The notes under the pieces are model-generated. The model made no database searches. It was given only the letters and a program-made list of their open reading frames with translations, and was not told where the DNA came from. Shown here in pieces: positions 1 to 6,443 of a DNA stretch of 9,763 bases. Each line of letters begins with the position of its first letter. Position 1 is the first letter of the stretch. The stretch comes from CAZQCI01 sp964592255 (GTDB taxonomy: Bacteria > UBA10199 > SBBF01), in the NCBI GenBank assembly GCA_964592255.1, contig CAZQCI010000082.1, positions 1 through 9,763 of the forward strand, read 5' to 3'. Position numbers and translations under genes: made by a program.

Positions 1-254
1 TCGTGATGGGGTAGTCATAAAAAGGCAGCTTGGGCTTTTTTGGCAATGGTATCCGCATCCGGCGATTCACACTTTAAATCAACAACCCCTGCAAAGGCCG
101 GAATTAAATGCCCATAAGGCGTGCCTTCATTCTGCCTGGATGTTAAGGCGACCAAGTTAACTTGAGGATGCAAATGGAGCAGACGCACCAGCTCGATGCC
201 GGTATAACCGGTGGCACCAATGACGGCGACAGATATTTTTGAAGTAGTAGGCAT
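1..254 (-). CDS. argC: N-acetyl-gamma-glutamyl-phosphate reductase, N-terminal part, with an in-frame TGA
   Basis: ArgC reduces N-acetylglutamyl phosphate to the semialdehyde with NADPH in arginine biosynthesis, in the cytoplasm. The visible N-terminus is a Rossmann fold with the motif VIGATGYTG (Gly13, Gly16, Gly19), followed by ELVRLLHLHP and LVALTSR, all typical of the family. The gene leaves the window at its 3' end. Codon 80 (bases 15-17 read in reverse) is TGA, and the frame then continues Leu-Pro-His-His. The family has FLALPH or FxCLPH here, so the stop sits exactly in a conserved motif, with homology on both sides. It may be a nonsense mutation, a base error or a recoded Sec/Cys codon. 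The catalytic Cys region lies outside the window. The ATG is only 7 bases from a good -10 box and has no clear Shine-Dalgarno, so a leaderless mRNA is likely. Identity is secure; whether the gene is intact is not. Confidence 0.9.
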
Positions 255-261
255 GAAGGTC

Positions 262-290
262 TTTATATAGATATTTTACAGAATTGTCAT
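262..290 (-). promoter_or_regulatory. argC promoter, probably leaderless
   Basis: Read on the minus strand: ATGACA (-35, bases 285-290), a 17-base spacer, then TATAAA (-10, bases 262-267). Seven bases (255-261) separate the -10 from the argC ATG, so transcription should begin at or next to the start codon. The -35 box lies in the end of the palindromic repeat at 284-366. Prediction from consensus only. Confidence 0.6.
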
Positions 291-366
291 CCCCACGAAA
301 AAGGGGATCCAGAAACTCTTAAAAGGACTGGATTCCTCCGCTAGATGGACAGACAGGAACGACAGT
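284..366. repeat. palindromic, MITE/REP-like intergenic repeat
   Basis: The stretch begins TTGTCATCCCC and ends GGAACGACAGT, an imperfect terminal inverted repeat (TGTCATCCC against TGTCGTTCC). Inside are CCCC...GGGG around ACGAAAAA, and the pair GGGATCCAG (304-312) / CTGGATTCC (328-336). This layout resembles the common proteobacterial dispersed repeats of the form TGTCAT-CCC...GGGAT-CCAG...CTGGATTCC...GACA. The right half is degenerate, so this looks like an old copy. Only one copy is in the window, so its dispersed nature is inferred from resemblance. Confidence 0.6.
298..336 (-). terminator. possible intrinsic terminator after rpsI
   Basis: On the minus strand, GGAATCCAG (336-328) can pair with CTGGATCCC (312-304) with one mismatch, around a 15-base loop. 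CTTTTT follows (303-298). It lies 39 bases past the rpsI stop and before the argC promoter. The loop is long and the T-tract short, so termination may be partial and some rpsI transcripts may read into argC. Confidence 0.5.
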
Positions 367-375
367 AAATATTTA

Positions 376-777
376 TTATCGCTTGGAGTACTGGCTACGC
401 TTACGGGCCTTACGATGACCGGTTTTCTTACGTTCCACAATACGGGAATCGCGTGTTAAGAAGCCGTTACGGTTAAGGGGTTTGCGATAGTCGGGATTAA
501 GAGTCAGTAGAGCTTTTGCAATACCGTGACGTACGGCATAGGCTTGGCCGCTTAAGCCTCCGCCAAAAACATTGATGCGAACGTCAAATTTACCGATGTT
601 GCCGGTGACTTCCATGGGTTGGAGAATAATCATTCGTAGAGTGGGGCGACCAAAATAATCTTCCCAATTGCGGGTATTAACAACAATTTCACCTTGGCCT
701 GGGGTTAAATAAAGGCGGGCGATGGAATTTTTTCTTTTGCCGGTGCCGAAAAATCGTTTGATGGTGGGTGTAGCCAT
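376..777 (-). CDS. rpsI: 30S ribosomal protein S9
   Basis: S9 sits in the head of the small ribosomal subunit, and its C-terminal tail reaches the tRNA in the P site. The 133-residue product shows the family's features in order: GTGKRKNSIAR near the N-terminus, the GQGEIVVN and EDYFGR region, GGGLSGQAYAVRHGIAKALL in the centre, and the basic tail ending in KRSQYSKR, with the final Lys-Arg that contacts tRNA. Length is normal. The ATG is preceded by GAGAGG at good spacing. The gene begins 16 bases after the rplM stop and is co-transcribed with it, the usual arrangement in bacteria. A hairpin with a short T-run follows. Confidence 0.98.
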   Translation of the reverse strand: MATPTIKRFFGTGKRKNSIARLYLTPGQGEIVVNTRNWEDYFGRPTLRMIILQPMEVTGNIGKFDVRINVFGGGLSGQAYAVRHGIAKALLTLNPDYRKPLNRNGFLTRDSRIVERKKTGHRKARKRSQYSKR

Positions 778-793
778 GGTCTTCCTCTCTTAA

Positions 794-1222
794 TTACACT
801 GCTAATTCTTTGGGCTTTTGAGCCGTATGGGGGTGTTTATCCCCTTTGTAGATTTTTAATTTTTTCAACATTTGCCGCCCTAAAATGTTTTTCGGGAGCA
901 TGCCTTCAACAGCCAAACGGAGCATTTCTTCTGGTTTTTGCTTCAACATATCGGCCGCGCCAATTTCACGGATTCCTCCAGGAAAACCGGTGTGGCGGTA
1001 ATATGTTTTTTGATCCAGTTTGTTGCCGGTTAGCTTTACTTTAGAAGCATTGATGGCGACGACAAAATCACCTGTATCCATGTGGGTGGTGTACTGGGGT
1101 TTATTTTTTCCACGTAAAATGCGGGCAATTTCTGTAGCCGCCCGACCCAAAACCCGGTTTTCGAGATTAACCACATGCCAATTTCTAGAAACTTCATTCT
1201 TTTTTGCGCTATAAGTTGCCAT
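794..1222 (-). CDS. rplM: 50S ribosomal protein L13
   Basis: L13 is an early-assembly protein of the large ribosomal subunit that binds 23S rRNA. The 142-residue product carries the family landmarks: NWHVVNLENRVLGRAATEIARILRGKNK near the N-terminus, the DTGDFVVAINASKVKLTG block, YYRHTGFPGG, and the GMLPKNILGRQMLKKLKIYKG segment near the C-terminus. The frame is open upstream to 1351, but the start at 1222 is chosen because MATYSAKK matches the length of the family, AAAGGA lies 6 bases before it, and the promoter at 1248-1276 would exclude any longer start. First gene of the rplM-rpsI operon; argC follows under its own promoter. Confidence 0.98.
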   Translation of the reverse strand: MATYSAKKNEVSRNWHVVNLENRVLGRAATEIARILRGKNKPQYTTHMDTGDFVVAINASKVKLTGNKLDQKTYYRHTGFPGGIREIGAADMLKQKPEEMLRLAVEGMLPKNILGRQMLKKLKIYKGDKHPHTAQKPKELAV

Positions 1223-1247
1223 TGCGAGTCCTTTTTTAAGGGGTCGG

Positions 1248-1276
1248 AATCTAGTGGATGAGGTGGACCCTGTCAA
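1248..1276 (-). promoter_or_regulatory. rplM-rpsI operon promoter
   Basis: On the minus strand: TTGACA (perfect -35, bases 1271-1276), exactly 17 bases, then TAGATT (-10, bases 1248-1253). Transcription should start near 1241, giving a leader of about 20 bases that just holds the rplM Shine-Dalgarno AAAGGA. No room remains for a structured L13-binding leader. The site lies in the 173-base divergent gap between rplM and the orphan gene at 1396. Confidence 0.75.
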
Positions 1277-1317
1277 GGTAAAAGAGGGGAGTAAAGTTTT
1301 ATAAAATAAAAAAGACA

Positions 1318-1345
1318 CAACATTTTTATTTCTTAGGCGATAACC
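1318..1345 (+). promoter_or_regulatory. shared upstream motif, copy A (candidate promoter of the 411-aa orphan gene)
   Basis: CAACA (1318-1322), a T-rich 13-base stretch, then GGCGATAACC (1336-1345), 50 bases before the ATG at 1396. The same arrangement lies before the next orphan gene (2638-2663). GGCGATAA resembles the sigma-28 -10 (GCCGATAA), but no TAAA sits at the required -35 distance. The AAC...CGA pattern also fits ECF-type promoters loosely. An alternative, weaker sigma-70 pair closer to the gene is TTCAAA (1360-1365) and TATTTA (1382-1387), which would give a leaderless start. The rest of the gap is A-rich and holds nothing else I can name. Confidence 0.45.
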
Positions 1346-1395
1346 AAACAAACAAACTATTCAAAACATAAACCAACAGACTATTTACTATTTTT

Positions 1396-2631
1396 ATGGG
1401 TAATTTTGACACAGCTATTCAATATTTAAAGGATCAATGGGTTTGGCCTCAGCAAGGGACTTTTGTTCTAACAGATGGTGTTTTGGCCGATGCCTTAACT
1501 GCGCAAGGGTTGAGTTCTCCTCAACCAAGAGACATTCTCGATTTGTTGTCCTCTCTATTGGGCTCTTCTTCTTTAATTCATCCCAATCTGGCTATTTCTG
1601 CCCGAGGGCATTTTGTGGTTGCGGGGAGAGTTACATCTACCCCTTTGACGTACGGGTCATCTAATCGAATTGGATTGATAGGAGGTGAAGGCGCTTATTC
1701 AGCAGTATTAGAAGTTGTTTTTGGCGACCGTGGTTATACTTTAGAGGGTTTTTCTAAAGTAGATGGGCTACTTTTAAATATGGATGAAGTTTTAGTTGAA
1801 GGAGCTTTGTTGCATGATGATGGACGATTCTATTTGCAGACAGGTTTGTTACACGGTGCGGCTTTTTTATTGGGACTAAATCCAGTGCTCCATCTTTTGC
1901 TATCCTACACTGCTTACGAAAGAGCTGAGATGAAGAGCAGAAGGATATTAGCTGATCACCCATGGGGAAGCGACGACTTGAGTGCATTAACTCATATGGC
2001 TTCTCGCCTAACTAATAGTATTAATGGTGCTGATGCAGAAGGACAGCGGAGAGATCGATTAAGTGTCATCACCTTATGGGGGCTTGCTTCTCTGATTGTA
2101 GGTCGGTTGCCAGACCAAGTGCGAATTAGGAATTGGGATAATGTCTTGTCCGTATCCCCAGGCTATCCCAATTATTCCAAACAAGAAACCCTTGATTGGT
2201 TGGGATATAAAATTCAGGAACAAAAAGATATTTTGTTTGATCCTACTGAAGTTCCTGAAAGAGATTTCCCAAAGAGGGTGAGCACTGTAGAAAAAGTGGC
2301 TCGACTTTCCTCTACATTACTTCCTGAGGATACTTTGCCAGTGTGTGCTTTATTGGATTTGGGCGATGGAGACGTTGCTTCTGTGGCTGGAAGACTGAAG
2401 GAGCAGTTAAATGTAGACTTTGATGATCAACTTCTTACTCCTGAACTGATGCCTTTAGCCTATGCTGCTTTGGAAATGGGAAGAATACCTAATGAATTGT
2501 CCTCCGCTTTAGGAATATCTTTAAGCAAGGCTCATGTGCCAGGTGAGACTAACGATACTCCATCTAGCGCTGTTGCTTTAGTAGCAGGACTTGGTGTTGC
2601 TAGTACGGCACTAGTGACTAGTACATCGTAG
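1396..2631 (+). CDS. orphan protein of unknown function, 411 aa
   Basis: I do not recognise a family. The product opens MGNFDTAIQYLKDQW and has no signal peptide. A Gly-rich beta-like stretch lies at about 92-126 (GLIGGEGAYSAVLEVVFGDRGY). A hydrophobic helix-like part at 151-171 is followed by a charged stretch (YERAEMKSRR). The rest looks mixed alpha-helical and soluble. The last 20 residues, after a polar Asn/Asp/Pro/Ser linker, are Ala/Val/Leu/Gly-rich (about 391-408) and end in TSTS. This could be a weak tail anchor or a C-terminal targeting segment. No Shine-Dalgarno precedes the ATG. Codon use looks consistent and the frame is open over 1.2 kb, so it is a genuine gene. It shares an upstream motif with the next gene, so the two may be co-regulated. 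Confidence 0.85.
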   Translation: MGNFDTAIQYLKDQWVWPQQGTFVLTDGVLADALTAQGLSSPQPRDILDLLSSLLGSSSLIHPNLAISARGHFVVAGRVTSTPLTYGSSNRIGLIGGEGAYSAVLEVVFGDRGYTLEGFSKVDGLLLNMDEVLVEGALLHDDGRFYLQTGLLHGAAFLLGLNPVLHLLLSYTAYERAEMKSRRILADHPWGSDDLSALTHMASRLTNSINGADAEGQRRDRLSVITLWGLASLIVGRLPDQVRIRNWDNVLSVSPGYPNYSKQETLDWLGYKIQEQKDILFDPTEVPERDFPKRVSTVEKVARLSSTLLPEDTLPVCALLDLGDGDVASVAGRLKEQLNVDFDDQLLTPELMPLAYAALEMGRIPNELSSALGISLSKAHVPGETNDTPSSAVALVAGLGVASTALVTSTS

Positions 2632-2637
2632 GCTTCC

Positions 2638-2663
2638 CAACAGTTTTTTTATTGGCGATAACC
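2638..2663 (+). promoter_or_regulatory. shared upstream motif, copy B (candidate promoter of the 1151-aa orphan gene)
   Basis: CAACA (2638-2642), an 11-base T-rich stretch, then GGCGATAACC (2654-2663), 32 bases before the ATG at 2696, followed by an A-rich run as in copy A. The block sits in the 64-base gap between the two orphan genes. Its presence suggests that the second gene has its own start of transcription and does not rely on read-through. The 10-base core is identical in both copies; the spacing to CAACA differs by two bases. Confidence 0.45.
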
Positions 2664-2695
2664 CAAAAATAACAAATAACGAGTGAAAGTGGTTT

Positions 2696-5600
2696 ATGGG
2701 TTTAGATTCTAAGATCGTTGGTGTATCTGCTGGGCGTGATACTTCTGGTGTGGTTGATCCTATTCCATCAGGTGATGAGGGTTTAGATTCACGTCGTCCT
2801 GATAGTTATATTTCAGTTTTGCCCTTAACGGCATTACCTCCTCCAAATCAAGGCTCTTATGCTGTTAGAATGGCTGCCGCCCATGGTTTGGGTTTGCGCT
2901 TGGAGCAACGCCTGAACCAAGCATTGGTCCTTCATGTTCCCGGTGCTCTTTCTGATTTTGAGCGTACCTACGCTCGTGCTGATCAGCGCAACTATAATAA
3001 GCATGGTTTAAATTTTACCTACGCCGTTGTGAAGCGGGAGGACTTTCCCTATATGCTGGCTTTAGGGACCCCCGGCTTGCAGGTTACAGTGATGCGGCAA
3101 GGGGAAGCTGTCCCTTTATTATTTGTCATGGAAGATTTTTTTGCCAGGGTGCCTCTAGAACTACGGAGTACGTTGATTGAATTCATTGCCGTGCATGAGT
3201 ATGGAGAAGCTGTTTTTGGAGACCATCATCAAGCCTCTTTATTGGAATTTGCCATTGCACAACGTGAAGGAGTTTTGGAAAAATATTTGAAGTTTTTGTC
3301 CCAAAAAAGCCTATTAAAGTTTAGAGATATTGCCGTTAATCGAATGATTCCAGAATTACTAAGGGAAGGCGAGGAGGTAGAACAGGGAGGGGCTGCAGAG
3401 CTGGCCGAGGTTCGGTTGGGGGAATCATCATCTGCCGATCAAGCCGCTGTATATCGAGATGGTTTTTCTTGGCCCCCTAATCTTTATAGCCTTTATTCTC
3501 AGCCTGATCGTGAAGATCAATATATAGCCCGAGATAAAATGGAGGAATGGGCAGCCCGTGTTACTGTTAATGAGCAGGTGCGGGATCATTTGGAATTAGC
3601 CGCCTCTCAAGCCTTAGAAGCGGGTCGCACCATGCTGGCATCCGAAGGACAAGGGCCGCAAGTTCTCAGAAGAGTATTCTCCGCTTTTTATCAAACTCTT
3701 CTGCCCTTGGCTCGGGAATTGGACAATGAAACTCTGAGAGCGGATTATATAGACGCTCCTCGGGCTGCAGCTGTGCTTCAAGATGCTTATCAGCAAATAC
3801 AAAATGGATTACAAAACGCTCATTTAGCCTTGTTATTAGACACAGATCCTTTCTTTAAACGCTCCTTTAGAGATCATCTAGTCATTGCAGCAACCCATGC
3901 AGAATGGATTACAGAGTTTGGTCGTGCTTTTACAGACGAAGCAAAAAGAGATTCTTATGATTTATCGCAAGATCCGCCTCTTGCAGACCAAGCTGAGCAT
4001 TGGTTGAATTTACTTTTAGATCAAGCAGCTCAACGAGGAGGAAATGAGCAAAAAGTACGTGCCGCTCTTGCGAAACATGCAAATATGTTAGGGGAGGTTA
4101 TTTTTTACTATCTTCAAGCAACGCGCTCATTACCAGCGGATAACCCTCAATTACGTCAAGCCTGGTTTGATGTTTTTATGCCTCCTTTAATAGCGAAGGT
4201 TGTTGCTAAAAAACCGCAGGAAATAAGAGAATTACCCGATACTCTTCTTAATAACTTGCTCTCAGTCTTTAAAGCGGGTTTGGATGAGTCATCTTCTTTG
4301 TCTGCAACCAAATTACGAAGAGATTATGGTGTAGATTTTGCCAGTGATCGTTCTGTGATTAGAGATCCCAGCCCGGAGCTCCAGGCACGACGATGGGTTG
4401 CAGTTGCTGAAAAAGCCCCGGGCCACGCTTCTTGTGAATTTATTGCTCAAAAGCTTATTCAGCTAGAGGTAAAAGAAAGTTTTTTTATTCAAAAACTAAA
4501 AGAATATCCTCCTCCACTTGCCAGGGCGTTAGGGCGTCTTCTTCTTCAAAGAAATTTACCTTTAGACGAGGTTGTTGTTATCGTCGATCAAGTTTTGATT
4601 GTAGCACATGAGTTAGGCTGCCCTCCAGAAGCCGTGCCCTTAATTGTATCTGAACGTTTAGCTGATAGACTGAGTCATTTGGCTCAAGATTGGTTTGATG
4701 ATGCTGATGTGTCCTTGAGTGATCCCATTCTATGGGATGGTCTGATACGTGATGAGGGTTTGCTGAAGGCCTTATCACCTACAGCTCAGCAGGGGGGTGT
4801 GTTGAGGCAGTCTTTAAGAGATGTGGATCCTGATTGGGTTGAGAGAGCTCAAGTTGCTTTGGCTACAAGCGATGATTCTCCCTGGGCTTTGTTGGCATTG
4901 GGAGACGCTCATAATTTTTCGAGTACTCCCGATGAAATTCGTCAACGTTGGTTTCTACAGGGACATCATAATATAGGAGATTTTAAGCAAGGAATGCGTG
5001 CTTTAGGTCATCGTTTGGTTTTTCTTGATAGGCCTAGTAGCCGGTGGGAAGCAGCACGCTGGCAATCTGAGTTACGTCGTCAACCACGGCAACAAGACTT
5101 TATTGTTTTTACTCAACGCTCCTTAGCTGCGGCTTCAGCTCAAGACGCTGTTGAATTAAGATTTATGTTTAGGGATTTTCCTAGCCCATTAGCGCGGTCT
5201 CTTTTTGCTACTTTGAATAGAGAAAGAAGAAAAGGAGTTGAAAGCGTGCTGCGTGGCAGTTCTTTAGTGTTACAGGATAGTTTAATTGATTTGGATCAAT
5301 TGGCTCATATTTCCAATCCCCAGTCTTTAGATGATTGGGATGCTTTGCTCTCTGTTTATCATGCTCTCTGTGAGTTCAGTGTCAGTTATAATATAAATTG
5401 GGTGTCTGGGGAGCATCTGTCCGATGATCTTATTTCAGCTTTTTTGAAATCGGTGGATCCGGCTTTAAAGCAGTCAGCTTTATTGGCCTTAGTTGTTCGG
5501 GGTAAGTCTACGGCTATAGAGTATCTTTTAAATCACATGCCGGATCGTGATCCAGATTTAAGAGTAGCTAAAGAACTTTTGAGTTTACCCGCTATTGTTT

Positions 5601-6151
5601 CAGATGTGCTTACCCTTCCCGTGTTAAGAAAACTAGCTCCCTATAATAGTAAAGCTAAAGAAATGTTGGAAGCACGCCCATCACCTTCACGTGGTGGAAC
5701 TTCTGATAAAAAAAGAGGGAGTGTTGCTTTGCCTATACTTCCGGCCCTTGTGGCATTAGGAGGTGGTGGTACTGTTCTGATGCAAAAAGGTGAGCCGACT
5801 GCGGCACTTCAACCTGTTGTTGAGGTTCCAATATCCTCACCCGATTCTGTGTGGCCTGTAGTGGCCACAGCCGCAACGATGGATCCGCGTGTAGAGGCTT
5901 GGACGATGCAGCTTGAAAACCAAGCCCCCGAGCTTTTGCCCGAATGGAATCAAGCGGTTTCTCTGTGGATGGAATGTGGAGGGTCCCTTGATTCCCTTGT
6001 TGTTAGCCAATACCCCGATTTGGGAGCTGTGTTACAGGTGGGGGGAGAAGAGGTAGTACCTACGACATCGGCAGAAATGCCACCGGCTGATTTAACTCTT
6101 CTGCCGGGGCTTTCTCTTTCAACTTCTGTCAGTATGTTAGCGTCAGGATAG
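2696..6151 (+). CDS. large orphan protein, 1151 aa, with an HEYGE/DHH motif and C-terminal hydrophobic segment
   Basis: No family recognised. The first ~45 residues are Ser/Asp/Pro-rich and probably disordered. Residues ~50-200 look like a compact domain ending in a helix with His167-Glu168-Tyr-Gly-Glu171, then Asp176-His177-His178 and Glu184. This resembles a zincin helix in which the second His of HExxH is Glu. Residues ~280-980 are almost wholly helical and may form a repeat solenoid: YPPPLAR (604-610) and FPSPLAR (828-834) sit in similar contexts 224 residues apart. A basic patch (DKKRG) precedes a hydrophobic stretch at 1010-1029 with a GGGG kink. A Pro/Thr/Ser-rich C-terminal part of about 120 residues follows. 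There is no N-terminal signal peptide. One membrane pass with the C-terminus outside is possible but unproven. Before the ATG only a weak GAAAGTGG is seen. Confidence 0.85.
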   Translation: MGLDSKIVGVSAGRDTSGVVDPIPSGDEGLDSRRPDSYISVLPLTALPPPNQGSYAVRMAAAHGLGLRLEQRLNQALVLHVPGALSDFERTYARADQRNYNKHGLNFTYAVVKREDFPYMLALGTPGLQVTVMRQGEAVPLLFVMEDFFARVPLELRSTLIEFIAVHEYGEAVFGDHHQASLLEFAIAQREGVLEKYLKFLSQKSLLKFRDIAVNRMIPELLREGEEVEQGGAAELAEVRLGESSSADQAAVYRDGFSWPPNLYSLYSQPDREDQYIARDKMEEWAARVTVNEQVRDHLELAASQALEAGRTMLASEGQGPQVLRRVFSAFYQTLLPLARELDNETLRADYIDAPRAAAVLQDAYQQIQNGLQNAHLALLLDTDPFFKRSFRDHLVIAATHAEWITEFGRAFTDEAKRDSYDLSQDPPLADQAEHWLNLLLDQAAQRGGNEQKVRAALAKHANMLGEVIFYYLQATRSLPADNPQLRQAWFDVFMPPLIAKVVAKKPQEIRELPDTLLNNLLSVFKAGLDESSSLSATKLRRDYGVDFASDRSVIRDPSPELQARRWVAVAEKAPGHASCEFIAQKLIQLEVKESFFIQKLKEYPPPLARALGRLLLQRNLPLDEVVVIVDQVLIVAHELGCPPEAVPLIVSERLADRLSHLAQDWFDDADVSLSDPILWDGLIRDEGLLKALSPTAQQGGVLRQSLRDVDPDWVERAQVALATSDDSPWALLALGDAHNFSSTPDEIRQRWFLQGHHNIGDFKQGMRALGHRLVFLDRPSSRWEAARWQSELRRQPRQQDFIVFTQRSLAAASAQDAVELRFMFRDFPSPLARSLFATLNRERRKGVESVLRGSSLVLQDSLIDLDQLAHISNPQSLDDWDALLSVYHALCEFSVSYNINWVSGEHLSDDLISAFLKSVDPALKQSALLALVVRGKSTAIEYLLNHMPDRDPDLRVAKELLSLPAIVSDVLTLPVLRKLAPYNSKAKEMLEARPSPSRGGTSDKKRGSVALPILPALVALGGGGTVLMQKGEPTAALQPVVEVPISSPDSVWPVVATAATMDPRVEAWTMQLENQAPELLPEWNQAVSLWMECGGSLDSLVVSQYPDLGAVLQVGGEEVVPTTSAEMPPADLTLLPGLSLSTSVSMLASG

Positions 6152-6158
6152 TTAAGAG

Positions 6159-6200
6159 TGATGTCTTGACATCATATTTTGTGATGCTATGATGCATCAT
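6159..6200 (+). promoter_or_regulatory. stacked palindromes, likely VapB(C) operator
   Basis: TGATGTC-TT-GACATCA (6159-6174) is a perfect 7-base inverted repeat covering the -35. TGATGC-N6-GCATCA (6182-6199) flanks the -10 precisely. ATGATGCATCAT (6189-6200) is a perfect 12-base palindrome ending at the vapB start. All are built from the half-site TGATG. Type II antitoxins usually repress their own operon by binding such repeats, so an autoregulatory operator is the natural reading. Confidence 0.65.
6166..6193 (+). promoter_or_regulatory. vapBC promoter, extended -10, leaderless
   Basis: TTGACA (6166-6171), 16 bases, then TATGAT (6188-6193) with an upstream TGC that makes an extended -10. 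The vapB ATG at 6201 lies 7 bases past the -10, so the transcript should begin at or just before the start codon. Confidence 0.75.
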
Positions 6201-6443
6201 ATGAGGACCACCCTTTCACTCGATAATGATGTTTTGGATCAAGCCCGGTTACTTGCTAAAAAAGGAAAACCTTTTCGTCTTGTGATTAACGAGGCTTTGC
6301 GAGCTGGTCTTGCGCTCTTGGCTTCTTCTCACAAAAGTAAGCGCTATGTTACCCGCCCCCACAAGATGAAACTTAAAAAGGGAGTTTCTCTCGATTCTAT
6401 TCAGGAGCTTTTGTCTGAAATTGATGGGGAAGAAACCTCATGA
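6201..6443 (+). CDS. vapB: VapB-family antitoxin
   Basis: Antitoxin of a type II toxin-antitoxin pair: it binds and silences the VapC RNase and, with it, represses the operon. The 80-residue product begins MRTTLSLDNDVLDQARLLA, the beta-strand and helix of a short ribbon-helix-helix DNA-binding domain of the kind found in many VapB/CopG-like antitoxins. A basic middle (HKSKRYVTRPHKMKLKKG) and an acidic C-terminal helix (SIQELLSEIDGEE) that should contact the toxin follow. The frame also allows ATGs at 6189 and 6192. These lie within or right after the -10 box, so 6201 is preferred. There is no Shine-Dalgarno. The stop overlaps the vapC start by 4 bases (ATGA), which implies coupled translation. 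Confidence 0.88.
   Translation: MRTTLSLDNDVLDQARLLAKKGKPFRLVINEALRAGLALLASSHKSKRYVTRPHKMKLKKGVSLDSIQELLSEIDGEETS

Noticed and set aside
1..254. Alternative genetic code with TGA read as an amino acid
   Set aside because: vapB and vapC end with TGA at the expected places, and no other gene here has an internal TGA.
1223..1351. N-terminal extension of L13 (frame open to 1351)
   Set aside because: It would pass through the rplM promoter and lacks resemblance to L13; the ATG at 1222 has a good Shine-Dalgarno.
2594..2625. ACTAGT repeats near the end of the 411-aa gene, followed downstream by a T-run, as a terminator
   Set aside because: The palindromes lie inside the coding sequence, about 20 bases before the T-run, and do not form a stem next to it.
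1336..2661. Classical sigma-28 flagellar promoters at GGCGATAA
   Set aside because: The required TAAA about 15 bases upstream is absent in both copies, and no flagellar genes are in the window; kept only as a shared motif.
6189..6200. Earlier vapB starts giving a MMHH prefix
   Set aside because: The ATGs at 6189 and 6192 lie within the predicted -10 box and could not be on the mRNA from that promoter; MRTTLSLD is the usual start of such antitoxins.
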